DNA of 31,463 nucleotides. It comes from a virus. The notes below the pieces were generated by a model that searched no databases, was not told the DNA's origin, and saw nothing but the letters and a program-made list of their open reading frames with translations. Position 1 is the stretch's first letter; the number at the start of each line of letters is the position of its first letter. Of this stretch, positions 14,087 to 21,383 are shown one piece after another. The translations under genes were made by a program, and so were the position numbers. The DNA lies in IMG/VR virus record IMGVR_UViG_3300025138_000198, positions 1-31,463 of that record. One strand, given 5' to 3'.

Positions 14087-14518
14087 TTAAAGATTTAAGG
14101 TAATTAATTTGTGTAGGACAAATCCTGCTACAATAGAACCACCAATGAGTACATGTCTCCATTTCTCTAAAACGCCCACTCTATCGGTAATATCGGTTCT
14201 TAGTGTATTAATTTTATCTGTTTGTTCATTATGTTGTTTGGACATTAAATCTGTCATTTCCTTACTTTGATCAGATATTCTTTTATGTAAAAGTTGTATC
14301 TGTTCAGAAAAGTCATTTCTTCTTGCTTCTATAGTCCTATTCAAATCTTCTTGTGATTCTTCTTGTCTAGATAACTTTTCTTCATGAACTGCTAACATAC
14401 GATTGATGCTATTAGAAACATCTGAAATTTTGATAATTGCTGTATCTAATCTAAAGTGTATTTGTTTGATATCAGATATCTCTTTTTTTAGGATTTCAAC
14501 CTCTGTTTCTAAGCTCAT
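14087..14518 (-). CDS. coiled-coil protein with C-terminal membrane anchor
   Basis: The 143-residue protein is one long predicted coiled coil (residues about 1-115) followed by a single hydrophobic segment (WRHVLIGGSIVAGFVLHKLI, about residues 119-138). The layout resembles the XhlA/hemolysin-associated type of phage membrane proteins and would suit a lysis accessory, though this is only a shape match. It overlaps the upstream small membrane protein gene by 23 bases. Confidence 0.65.
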   Translation of the reverse strand: MSLETEVEILKKEISDIKQIHFRLDTAIIKISDVSNSINRMLAVHEEKLSRQEESQEDLNRTIEARRNDFSEQIQLLHKRISDQSKEMTDLMSKQHNEQTDKINTLRTDITDRVGVLEKWRHVLIGGSIVAGFVLHKLITLNL

Positions 14519-14744
14519 TTAATTCTCTCTCTAATCTATTTAACCTCTTTGTGAGATTGGGGAATTTTTTCATCTGTTTCTCTTCAACTGTCGCTATCTT
14601 AATATCATATCGTTTCGCTGCCCAATTATATACTCTTTCTACTTTAGCATAGAACCACAATCCAAATTTAGTTTTCTTAAACCATTCGGCAGATGCATCT
14701 CCAATAACTGCACCAGCAATCGCTTTGAATAGGAAAAACCACAC
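14496..14744 (-). CDS. small protein with hydrophobic N-terminus and helical tail
   Basis: The 82-residue product begins with a hydrophobic stretch (MWFFLFKAIAGAVIGDASAEWF), then a Tyr/Trp-rich part and a charged helix (TKRLNRLERELNELRNRG). The start is GTG at 14744, overlapping the stop of the upstream gene as TAGTG, with GGAG about 8 bases before. A membrane-associated role in the lysis group is likely from its position; the exact function is unknown. Confidence 0.6.
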   Translation of the reverse strand: MWFFLFKAIAGAVIGDASAEWFKKTKFGLWFYAKVERVYNWAAKRYDIKIATVEEKQMKKFPNLTKRLNRLERELNELRNRG

Positions 14745-14968
14745 TATTCAATCTCCAATATCTTAATTGGGTGTATGTCATCACCCACTCTTTCTATTTG
14801 TAACTTACCTTGTTTACACACCCACCTAGGCCCATTCGCACCTTGGTTTCTTCTTATTATTCTTTTTACTTTCAAACACTCACCTAGTGTTTCTCTAGGT
14901 GTGAACTCTGTTGGTTTTATATCACCAGACATGAACATCATCAATACAAATCCACTGAAAATTTCCAT
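14744..14968 (-). CDS. small secreted or membrane-associated protein
   Basis: The ATG at 14968 (MEIFSGFVLMMFMSGD) is preferred over an upstream TTG at 14995 because AGGA lies about 9 bases before it. The 74-residue product has a short hydrophobic N-terminus without a basic start and then a soluble part with two Cys (GECLKVKR, RWVCKQG) that could pair as a disulfide in the periplasm. Family unknown. Confidence 0.6.
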   Translation of the reverse strand: MEIFSGFVLMMFMSGDIKPTEFTPRETLGECLKVKRIIRRNQGANGPRWVCKQGKLQIERVGDDIHPIKILEIE

Positions 14969-14978
14969 CTCTTTCTTC

Positions 14979-15383
14979 CTATTTTGTTTGTCCAATCTTG
15001 TCTTTTAATTTATCAAGATTTCCTTCTAGTTTTTTAATTCTTGTTTCATAAAAATCTAGAGTTAGTTTTTGTTGTTGATCATAAGGGGCCTTGCCGGTTT
15101 CTATATTTTGTGTAAGTTTTTCCAACTGTCCAGCAATATGCTCAATTAACATAAATTGTTCTGCATCAGCAGGTAAAGAACCCATATCACCTCTAGGCCA
15201 TTTAATACGAAACTCTGTATTCTTTTCTAAATCAGATGTCATCAAGGTCTGTTCCGTTTCAATAGAATTTAGTCTTTCTATGATACCGAAATAAGCCCAA
15301 GTTGCTACTGCAACTGCTATGATGATTGACACCATATTTCTAATGGGCATTGCTACATTAGTATTATCTGAAATCTCTGCCAT
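14979..15383 (-). CDS. single-pass membrane protein with periplasmic coiled coil
   Basis: The 134-residue protein has a TM segment at about residues 14-32 (MVSIIIAVAVATWAYFGII) and a C-terminal coiled coil (YETRIKKLEGNLDKLKDKIG). GGAGAGG lies about 9 bases before the ATG. It is the first gene after the late promoter at 15404-15411, consistent with a late lysis or envelope role. It could be a holin- or spanin-like component, but no diagnostic motif was found. Confidence 0.65.
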   Translation of the reverse strand: MAEISDNTNVAMPIRNMVSIIIAVAVATWAYFGIIERLNSIETEQTLMTSDLEKNTEFRIKWPRGDMGSLPADAEQFMLIEHIAGQLEKLTQNIETGKAPYDQQQKLTLDFYETRIKKLEGNLDKLKDKIGQTK

Positions 15384-15403
15384 TTACAATCGCCTCTCCA
15401 TAC

Positions 15404-15411
15404 TATTTATA
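15404..15411 (-). promoter_or_regulatory. T4-type late promoter for the small membrane-protein group
   Basis: A perfect TATAAATA box on the minus strand lies 20 bases ahead of the start at 15383, in an 88-base gap between genes. Three TTTGACA repeats on the plus strand (15424-15430, 15441-15447, 15465-15471) fill the rest of the gap. Confidence 0.75.
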
Positions 15412-15471
15412 AGTTGTCAATCTTTTGACAGTCACTTAAATTTGACATAAACCAAAATATGAATTTTGACA

Positions 15472-15948
15472 CTACTCTTTTGCAGAGGCAGGCCATCTTC
15501 CAAACATTCTTACTGCATAATACGAGGCATAGATTTTCAAACTAGATACCTCTGGTTCAGCAGATTTCATACCATCTAAGAATACACGATCTGAAAGATA
15601 CCTTGCTCTTTTCCATGTTTTCTTATCTACCTTACCACCACCATGCCACCAGAAATGTCTAAGTTTTGCATATAGATGATCGTGGATTACAGCTGCTCTT
15701 GCAACATCCCACGGTGAAATAAAGGCCCAGATTGCTCTTGGAACAGAGGCAAGGTCAGTTTTCATACCTTTACCACATGATACTCTGCCTGTACCTTTAC
15801 CAGTATCGACTACACTTGCGCCACACTGTGACAAAATTGCAACATCAGCATCGTTTAGTTCTTCGCTTTCAAATGATAATTGTTTTTCTAAAACCCAACT
15901 TTTAGGGGGTGTAAATTCAGCAACTAATTTACCATTAAACTTTCCCAT
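15472..15948 (-). CDS. DUF1353 family protein
   Basis: The 158-residue protein shows the DUF1353 signature: MKTDLASVPRAIWAFISP and then AAVIHDHLYAKLRH, with conserved Asp, Ser, Pro, His and Asp residues. The family occurs in many tailed phages, often next to lysis or tail genes, with no proven function. Here it follows the outer spanin directly (2-base gap) and has an AAGGA site 6 bases before the ATG, so it is read with the lysis group. Confidence 0.85.
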   Translation of the reverse strand: MGKFNGKLVAEFTPPKSWVLEKQLSFESEELNDADVAILSQCGASVVDTGKGTGRVSCGKGMKTDLASVPRAIWAFISPWDVARAAVIHDHLYAKLRHFWWHGGGKVDKKTWKRARYLSDRVFLDGMKSAEPEVSSLKIYASYYAVRMFGRWPASAKE

Positions 15949-15950
15949 AG

Positions 15951-16322
15951 TTAGTCCTTTCCCTTTGGTTCATCCGTTACAGCTTTCTGATAATAGATGA
16001 TTATTTCTTTTTGTTGTTCAATATATCTTCTCAACTCTGCCATGTCTAATGCCAAGTTCTCATATGATGGAACAGACACAGCGTAAAAAACGTAATCACC
16101 ATTTTCTTTCGTAAACTTCTCTTTAAACTCTTCGTAGTTTTTTTCCGTAACCACATAGAATTTAACTGGAAGCATTTTAACTGGTTTAGGCATAGGTTTT
16201 ACATCTATTACTGGTTTAACAACCTTAGTAACAGTTACTATTTCCTTTTCAGGCATCCAACTACAACTACTTAGTAGCAGTAATAGACTCGAACATATCA
16301 AGAACCTTTTGACTAGCATCAT
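15951..16322 (-). CDS. o-spanin-like outer-membrane lipoprotein (Rz1-like)
   Basis: The 123-residue protein has a type II signal with lipobox LSSC (Cys20), so it is predicted to be lipidated and anchored to the outer membrane. A Pro-rich linker (VIDVKPMPKPVKMLPVK) follows, typical of Rz1-type proteins, then a C-terminal helix. The first 56 bases overlap the end of the inner-spanin-like gene in another frame, the classical nested Rz/Rz1 arrangement. The second Met (16319) is better placed behind AAGGA than the first. It would join the inner partner to fuse inner and outer membranes during lysis. Confidence 0.75.
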   Translation of the reverse strand: MMLVKRFLICSSLLLLLSSCSWMPEKEIVTVTKVVKPVIDVKPMPKPVKMLPVKFYVVTEKNYEEFKEKFTKENGDYVFYAVSVPSYENLALDMAELRRYIEQQKEIIIYYQKAVTDEPKGKD

Positions 16323-16647
16323 TTATCCTTTTTTGTGTTTCTTCTGGTTTGTTAAGAGATGCGGCTGGTAAATCTATTTTACTTAGTTTTTTCCTAAGTG
16401 TATTACCATATTTCTCTGCATCTATTAACTTTGAAGATAATTCTTTATTCAACTTACTTTGTTTTTCAAAGTTGTCTGTCATTGCTTTTATAGTCTCTTG
16501 GTTCTGTTGGTTTGCTACTTCTAGTTTTGCATTACTATCACGCAATACACCAAGTCTCTGTTGTGTGTCATTGTAGTAATAATATGCACCATAACCCACA
16601 CCAGCGAGTAAACCCATAACTATTAATAATCCATATATTTTAATCAT
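16267..16647 (-). CDS. i-spanin-like inner-membrane coiled-coil protein (Rz-like)
   Basis: The 126-residue protein has one N-terminal TM helix (IYGLLIVMGLLAGVGYGAYYYY, residues 3-24) followed by a periplasmic coiled coil (residues about 28-90) and a short tail. This is the standard shape of an i-spanin. The downstream lipoprotein begins within its 3' end, forming an overlapping pair. A late promoter box lies 17 bases ahead of its start at 16647. Confidence 0.75.
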   Translation of the reverse strand: MIKIYGLLIVMGLLAGVGYGAYYYYNDTQQRLGVLRDSNAKLEVANQQNQETIKAMTDNFEKQSKLNKELSSKLIDAEKYGNTLRKKLSKIDLPAASLNKPEETQKRINDASQKVLDMFESITATK

Positions 16648-16663
16648 ATTTTACCCCTTGTGT

Positions 16664-16671
16664 TATTTATA
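16664..16671 (-). promoter_or_regulatory. T4-type late promoter for the spanin pair
   Basis: A perfect TATAAATA box on the minus strand, lying across the stop codon of the radical SAM gene and 17 bases ahead of the i-spanin start. Confidence 0.75.
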
Positions 16672-17758
16672 AAGTTTCTTTCCTTCTCTCGTCCATGTTT
16701 TTTTGTGTACCACACTGTGAATAACATTTTGGAAGATCCTTCTCTGGGTCATTACTCCATAGTAATTCTATATAATCTCTTTGTTTTTTATATTCATTTA
16801 TTATCTCATCCCAATCATATTTTCTTAAATCTATTTTCATATTTTTTAGAATTTGTACATGTTTATCTTTGTGCCCAACATGATTTGGATCATACTTAGT
16901 TGCAAATTGATTATTACCCCACCAACAACAAGGTAAAACATCTCCGTCACATGATATAAACAATTCATCAGTTTCTTGTGATTTACATTTTATTCCACAT
17001 TCAGAGGTGTTGCCATCGAATGGCGGCAAGCGCCTTTCGTAAGTTGATTCTGTCCATTTCTTTAATTCATTTTTTTGTGGAACATAACTTGGTGTTCCAC
17101 CAAACTTATCTAACATTTGTTGTTGAACTTTTTTCACTGGTGGTATTCTTGGTTCTTTTATTTCTCCATCTAATAAAATGGTGCGATTATTTCTTCTAAG
17201 GATAAATTTTTTAAACCCTATCTTTTTTGCAAGTTCTCTTGCCTCTTCTATTTGATGTTCGTTATGTTGAAATGCTATAAATACCCACTCTGCTCTACCA
17301 CCATTATCTATAAATGTTTGTGCATTTTTAATAATCGTATCAAAATTAGTATTTCTTCTATATAAATGATTTGTATCTCTCAACCCATCTATACTAAATC
17401 TTACATGACTCTTTCTTCTTGTCATGGTTTTTGCAAGTTTTGTCCACCACTCTGTATTTCGCAAAGAACCATTTGTTACGACATGTACCTTACATTCAAA
17501 TTGTTCTACATATTCTACTATATCTATGAGTTTGGGATGGATTGCTGGATCACCATAATTACCACAAAAATTAACACGCTTCATAGTTTCCCAAGGTATC
17601 TTTTTAAGAGTCTCTAATTGTAAATCTATCCAACCAGACTTTTCTATAAATTCTGTAACACCACTAGGTCTACTAGATGTTCTCCCACAAAAAGGACACC
17701 CAGCATTACACCTATTAGTAAGTTCTATATGAAGTTTTTTAATATCACTTTTTATCAT
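16667..17758 (-). CDS. radical SAM enzyme with SPASM-like C-terminal Cys cluster
   Basis: This 363-residue protein has the radical SAM motif CNAGCPFC (C17, C21, C24) for the [4Fe-4S] cluster that cleaves SAM. A GNYGDPA block (67-73) fits the GGEP-like motif, and FSIDG lies near residue 121. The C-terminus carries further Cys: C254, C258, C270, C277, C278, C345 and C349, as in SPASM/Twitch auxiliary-cluster proteins that modify peptides or cofactors. Known SPASM relatives modify ribosomal peptides and enzyme side chains. It overlaps the upstream PAP2-domain gene by 14 bases and precedes the spanins. The substrate is unknown. Confidence 0.88.
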   Translation of the reverse strand: MIKSDIKKLHIELTNRCNAGCPFCGRTSSRPSGVTEFIEKSGWIDLQLETLKKIPWETMKRVNFCGNYGDPAIHPKLIDIVEYVEQFECKVHVVTNGSLRNTEWWTKLAKTMTRRKSHVRFSIDGLRDTNHLYRRNTNFDTIIKNAQTFIDNGGRAEWVFIAFQHNEHQIEEARELAKKIGFKKFILRRNNRTILLDGEIKEPRIPPVKKVQQQMLDKFGGTPSYVPQKNELKKWTESTYERRLPPFDGNTSECGIKCKSQETDELFISCDGDVLPCCWWGNNQFATKYDPNHVGHKDKHVQILKNMKIDLRKYDWDEIINEYKKQRDYIELLWSNDPEKDLPKCYSQCGTQKNMDERRKETL

Positions 17759-19091
17759 TCTTTAAACCATAATCACTTTTGTTCATTAATATATATAGTT
17801 TTTCTGCAAGTAAATTTCCTACAACATAATCTTGTAAATAATGAAATCCTGCTAAAACTCTACCATATCCACACTCTTTTGCAGCTTTAATAATGCCATC
17901 CTTATGTTCTGGAAATTTATTAGATACATACAGTCCAACTAACATTGATTGGCAAGCATGTCCACTTGGATATGATGGTGTTTTATTCGTTGTACTACTC
18001 ATAGGTTTTATTTCATTATCGTGATCGAATGGTCTTTTTAAATCAAATATTTTTTTAAAATATTTTATTGTGGCTCTACATTGTTCCACAATATCTTCCA
18101 TTTCTTGATTATGAAATTCCAAACCATATTCGTCTAAGTATTTCTCTATTGCATAATAAGAATTTTCGTCATGTTTCTTAATAGACTCTTCATCTGCTTC
18201 TGTTCTTTTTGCCATGAGAGATTTTAATTTTAGGACTTCTTCATCCAGATCGGTATTTGGTTCTGGTAAAGATATTTGTAAATGTGCATTTTGTGGGAAA
18301 AACTCAAAATCTTCTTTCTGCATTTCCTTAGTTTTCTTTTTCATTTGGTCAATATATTTTCTAAACACAGCTGCTTCGGCAGTCTTACCCATTTCTTTTG
18401 CTCTTTGTTCCATTGCAATTGCGGCTTGTATCTTATGAGCGTGTTTCTTCCCAGAACCTTTTATTTTAGTCACACTCGCTTTAGCAGTCGCAACATCTTT
18501 AAACCCCAATCCATGTATTGTTCCTCTAGGATTTTCATCCGTATATAAGTCACTATGTGAATCTGAACCTGCTGGTTGTCCTTTTTTTCTGGGTATTCTG
18601 GGATTACTACTTTCAAACTTTAACTTAGGCCCAGAGGTTTTAAAATCTTTCTTTCTCATTACTGTCTTTGCAACGAGTTCTAACTCTCCACCTTTTAGGT
18701 TTAACACAAACGGCATATTGATATCTGTTTTCATATCATTAATAACTGCTTCTGCATCAGGCCCTAGTTGTGCAATAGTCTTACCAAATTTCTTGTGTGA
18801 CTGTTTGAACAGTCGAGTAAGTTCAGAGGGTGTGATTTGTTTCTTATTCCTTGCATCATTTACTCTGTCAAGGAAATGTCTTGTAAACTCTACGTCAATA
18901 CCAAGAGATGCAAACAATCTATCTGCATATCTCTCTATCTGGTCTAAATCTGTTTTTTTGATTGGTTTTTCTGATTGTGCATTTAAGTCTACCATTGGAA
19001 CATAGGTATCTAACCCAGGCCCAACATTGCCATCTTTATACGACAAATTTGACAAAGACTCTCTGGTGTGTGTTCTAAAATCACGAGGCAT
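17745..19091 (-). CDS. multidomain phage protein with C-terminal PAP2-type phosphatase
   Basis: The start is the ATG at 19091 (MPRDFRTHTRESL), with GAGG about 8 bases before it; the longer frame to 19166 lacks a site and overlaps the upstream gene. Of 448 residues, about 65-150 hold a domain (EFTRHFLDRVND, AEAVINDMKTDINMPFV) seen in other T4-like marine phages, and about 190-258 a basic helical module. The C-terminus is PAP2: K346-x6-R353P354, P375SGH378 and R411-x5-H417-x3-D421. The usual SR is GR. PAP2 enzymes remove phosphate from lipids or nucleotides. No membrane helices are seen, so a soluble or virion-bound phosphatase is likely. Confidence 0.8.
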   Translation of the reverse strand: MPRDFRTHTRESLSNLSYKDGNVGPGLDTYVPMVDLNAQSEKPIKKTDLDQIERYADRLFASLGIDVEFTRHFLDRVNDARNKKQITPSELTRLFKQSHKKFGKTIAQLGPDAEAVINDMKTDINMPFVLNLKGGELELVAKTVMRKKDFKTSGPKLKFESSNPRIPRKKGQPAGSDSHSDLYTDENPRGTIHGLGFKDVATAKASVTKIKGSGKKHAHKIQAAIAMEQRAKEMGKTAEAAVFRKYIDQMKKKTKEMQKEDFEFFPQNAHLQISLPEPNTDLDEEVLKLKSLMAKRTEADEESIKKHDENSYYAIEKYLDEYGLEFHNQEMEDIVEQCRATIKYFKKIFDLKRPFDHDNEIKPMSSTTNKTPSYPSGHACQSMLVGLYVSNKFPEHKDGIIKAAKECGYGRVLAGFHYLQDYVVGNLLAEKLYILMNKSDYGLKNDKK

Positions 19092-19107
19092 TATAAATCC
19101 TCTACTG

Positions 19108-19614
19108 TTACTTTGCAACTTTAAAAGCGATATTTTGTAGTTTGAGAAAATCACCTTTTTTACCATTCATCATAGGTTTTAACTTTGCTTTATTAGCATC
19201 GTTAACCTTATCATAAACTTGTGTAATTACGGATGCTGTCATCAAGTCGCATTTCATAGTGCCGTCTTTAAACTTTAAATTTTTAGCTTGTTTGCTCTTT
19301 ACAATTGATCTCATTACATCAAGATTTTCTTCTGCAAGAAGAGACTCAATACCAAACTCTTGAACACTTGCAAGTACACTACTTTGAAAAGAACCCTCTC
19401 TCATGGATTTCTTTTCTCTTCTCATTTGCAACTTTCTAGCATGTTCTCTATATGCTTTTGTTCTTGCATCTAAAATAGCTTTCTTTTTCTTTTTCTTCAT
19501 CATAGCATCAGGCGGCATAGCAACTCCACCAGCAGCATTACTGTTAGTCGGAGCATCTTCTTCCATTGAAGCGCCTGTGTATGGGTCTACTTCTGTATAT
19601 ATTTTATTTGACAT
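19108..19614 (-). CDS. basic phage protein, probable virion accessory, unknown function
   Basis: The 168-residue protein has an acidic and Ala/Pro-rich start, a Lys run (KKKKKK, about residue 39-44) and a Lys/Arg-rich helix, then a folded C-terminus (KFKDGTMKCDLMTASVITQVYD). GAGG lies about 9 bases before the ATG. Its position between predicted structural genes suggests a particle or assembly role, and the basic stretch may contact DNA. No family was recognised. Confidence 0.6.
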   Translation of the reverse strand: MSNKIYTEVDPYTGASMEEDAPTNSNAAGGVAMPPDAMMKKKKKKAILDARTKAYREHARKLQMRREKKSMREGSFQSSVLASVQEFGIESLLAEENLDVMRSIVKSKQAKNLKFKDGTMKCDLMTASVITQVYDKVNDANKAKLKPMMNGKKGDFLKLQNIAFKVAK

Positions 19615-20221
19615 TTTTGATATCCTCTACACTTACATATATTTTTTCTTGGGTTTTAATATGAATAACTGGAAATATCTCAACACCCAAAACTGTATCA
19701 ATAGGTGGTTCATCATCATATGCGATAACCTTATCACCTTTTTTAGCAGTTAATTCTTCTTCTTCTTTATTTAGTATATCGTTGATTAGCACATATTCAC
19801 CTTTGGGTAAAACCTCACCAAAACCAGCAATCTCCTCTGAAATGGTATCGTCCAACTCTATTTCGTTTTCATGTAGAAACTTAACAAATTCTTTTTCAAA
19901 CACATCTGGATCATCTACAGATTCTTTAAATGTATCTTTTAGTAAGAATAAAGCTGCAGCATATGTACCAACCTTACTTCTAAGCCCAGGCACTTTGTTA
20001 AAAATCTTTTTGATGTTGAATACAAGTTTGTGTAGAATAGTATATGCATTTTTTTCTTGTGATGAGACCAAGGGAACTTGTGGTTTCTTTGCTTTATCTT
20101 GCATAATACGATTACCCTTTTCGTCAATGATACCCAACTTATAAGCATCAGTGTCCTCAAAGGGTGTTGTTAGTAACCGTAAAAATCTATACGTTACAAA
20201 TAGGTCTATCGCTCTTCCCAT
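19604..20221 (-). CDS. conserved T4-like marine phage protein, unknown function
   Basis: The 205-residue protein begins MGRAIDLFVTYRFLRLLTTPFEDTDAYKLGIIDEKG, a block I recognise from conserved proteins of marine T4-like phages in the structural region. A helical middle (KNAYTILHKLVFNIKKIF, then GTYAAALFLLKDTF) is followed by an acidic part and a final beta-rich segment. Its start overlaps the upstream stop as TAATG. Role unknown; virion assembly is plausible. Confidence 0.7.
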   Translation of the reverse strand: MGRAIDLFVTYRFLRLLTTPFEDTDAYKLGIIDEKGNRIMQDKAKKPQVPLVSSQEKNAYTILHKLVFNIKKIFNKVPGLRSKVGTYAAALFLLKDTFKESVDDPDVFEKEFVKFLHENEIELDDTISEEIAGFGEVLPKGEYVLINDILNKEEEELTAKKGDKVIAYDDEPPIDTVLGVEIFPVIHIKTQEKIYVSVEDIKNVK

Positions 20222-20583
20222 TATAGTTCCTCTAGTTTTTTCAGAACAAAAGAATCTGTTTCTATAATCTTTAGTTCATCTTCTCTCATTATATTTAGGT
20301 AAATACAAAACGCTTTTAATGCAGATAAATGTTCGTGTTGTATTTTATGTATAAGAAGAGTTGCACAGGCTTCTGGGCCAAATACATTTGATAAGACTAT
20401 AATGTGATTGATTAGTAGACGTTCTTTTAAAACACCACTTTCATAGTATTTTCTTAGAAGTCTTTTAATATATTTAAATCTTTTCAGATCGTCTTGAAAT
20501 TCTTTTTCGCCTTCACAGTGTGGGTTGTTGTAATGCCGTATGGCATACATCATCACATTTTCAGGCGTTATCTTCTCATACAT
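20221..20583 (-). CDS. conserved small phage protein, unknown function
   Basis: A 120-residue helical protein with KITPENVMMYAIRHYNNPHC, then LLRKYYESGVLKERLLINHIIVLSNVFGPEACATLLIHKIQ, the latter resembling a conserved block in T4-like cyanophage hypotheticals. It lies in a tight run of virion-region genes. No catalytic motif is apparent. Confidence 0.65.
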   Translation of the reverse strand: MYEKITPENVMMYAIRHYNNPHCEGEKEFQDDLKRFKYIKRLLRKYYESGVLKERLLINHIIVLSNVFGPEACATLLIHKIQHEHLSALKAFCIYLNIMREDELKIIETDSFVLKKLEEL

Positions 20584-20586
20584 GTA

Positions 20587-21015
20587 CTACACAATGGAAG
20601 CATATAGTTTACATGAATTATTTCGTCCTACCATTTCATAATCCACTTTCAACTTCAATCCACCCTCTACCATGTGCGAAATACCATCATCATTTAAAAA
20701 TTCATCATATGGTGTTTCACCATCTTTACCAAATCTTCCACCCATTTTATTAAGTTGAAGTTCAAATGAACCACTTTGTTCACTCATACTTGGTGCTGTT
20801 TCCATACCAATTCCAACAGCTGCTAATCTATTTCTTAAAGTATTAAGAGCATGTTCTGGTAAAATAAATTCTTGATTTCCTATCAATCCAACAAATGCAT
20901 TAAGTTTTTTTACGACTTCTGGATTTCCTAGTTCAGCAGGATTAATATCTAAATCCACAGCGACATTATGTTGTCCACCATGTACTTCTTTTATGTGTTG
21001 TTTAAAACTTTTCAT
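20587..21015 (-). CDS. small phage protein with a capsid-targeting-like N-terminus
   Basis: The 142-residue protein begins MKSFKQHIKE, matching the pattern of two other proteins in this window and resembling the T4 internal-protein signal MKTYQEFIAE. The IKE ending fits the (L/I)xE cleavage motif of the gp21 protease. The remainder is a small, probably beta-rich domain with no recognised function. The start overlaps the stop of the metallothionein-like gene as ATGA. If processed it would be an internal head protein of about 132 residues. Confidence 0.65.
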   Translation of the reverse strand: MKSFKQHIKEVHGGQHNVAVDLDINPAELGNPEVVKKLNAFVGLIGNQEFILPEHALNTLRNRLAAVGIGMETAPSMSEQSGSFELQLNKMGGRFGKDGETPYDEFLNDDGISHMVEGGLKLKVDYEMVGRNNSCKLYASIV

Positions 21016-21143
21016 GAGTTACAACCTTCGCAGTTACAGTTTTCGTCACATTGACCTTTGCAAGCACATGAACTGTCGCACCCACAATGATTAGGAGTTT
21101 CATCTGAACCATCGTATATTTCTTTCAATTCTTGTCGTTCCAT
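21012..21143 (-). CDS. metallothionein-like Cys-rich mini-protein
   Basis: The 43-residue protein has a short charged N-terminus, then 8 Cys in its last 24 residues in CxC and CxxxC spacings (C20, C22, C26, C28, C32, C36, C38, C41), plus His19 next to the first Cys. This resembles a small metallothionein-like metal-binding peptide. A strong AAGGAG lies 6 bases before the ATG, and the stop overlaps the next start as ATGA, so it is a genuine gene. It sits in the virion region, behind a 12-bp hairpin. Confidence 0.75.
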   Translation of the reverse strand: MERQELKEIYDGSDETPNHCGCDSSCACKGQCDENCNCEGCNS

Positions 21144-21161
21144 TTTTGACTCCTTAATAGT

Positions 21162-21194
21162 ATATAGTAGGGGAGCAGAACCCCCCTACTATAT
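21162..21194. terminator. perfect 12-bp hairpin between structural genes
   Basis: ATATAGTAGGGG (21162-21173) and CCCCTACTATAT (21183-21194) form a perfect 12-bp stem with a 9-base loop. On the minus strand no strong T run follows, so it could be a weak terminator, a processing site or an mRNA stabiliser. Its GTAGGGG core is the same as in the terminator at 5203-5238. Confidence 0.5.
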
Positions 21195-21199
21195 TAGTT

Positions 21200-21322
21200 T
21201 TACTTTTTAGCGGCTTTTTTAGGTGCCTTCTTAGCAGTTCCTTCTGCTGCTTTTGGAGCAGTAGTTCTGGACATTGCTGGCATCATCATTTTGCCCGCTT
21301 TTGATTTGAACCTTAATCCCAT
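21200..21322 (-). CDS. 40-residue Lys/Ala-rich basic protein
   Basis: A short gene (ATG at 21322) with a GGAG site. The product starts MGLRFKSKAGKMMMPAMSRT and ends in an Ala/Lys repeat (KKAPKKAAKK), resembling histone-tail or DNA-binding peptides. Related tiny basic proteins occur among virion genes of T4-like marine phages, from memory. It may coat DNA or a head surface; this is inferred from charge and position. Confidence 0.65.
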   Translation of the reverse strand: MGLRFKSKAGKMMMPAMSRTTAPKAAEGTAKKAPKKAAKK

Positions 21323-21345
21323 TTTATATCTCCTTTTCTAAAGAT

Positions 21346-21383
21346 TAATTGAATAGGGAGGCGAACCCCCCCACTCTTAATTA
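21346..21383. terminator. imperfect G-rich hairpin downstream of the 21384-21857 gene
   Basis: On the minus strand a run of seven G, a TTCG loop and a CCTCCC arm form an imperfect hairpin just after the stop codon. It belongs to the same family as the hairpins at 5203-5238 and 21162-21194. The T tract is weak, so termination is partial at best. Confidence 0.45.

Noticed and set aside
14087-14518. Holin call for the coiled-coil membrane protein
   Set aside because: Only one TM segment at the C-terminus and no family motif; holin identity cannot be claimed.
15415-15420. TTGACA just ahead of the late box at 15404-15411
   Set aside because: No -10 at 17 bases (AGAGGC); only the late box is credible.
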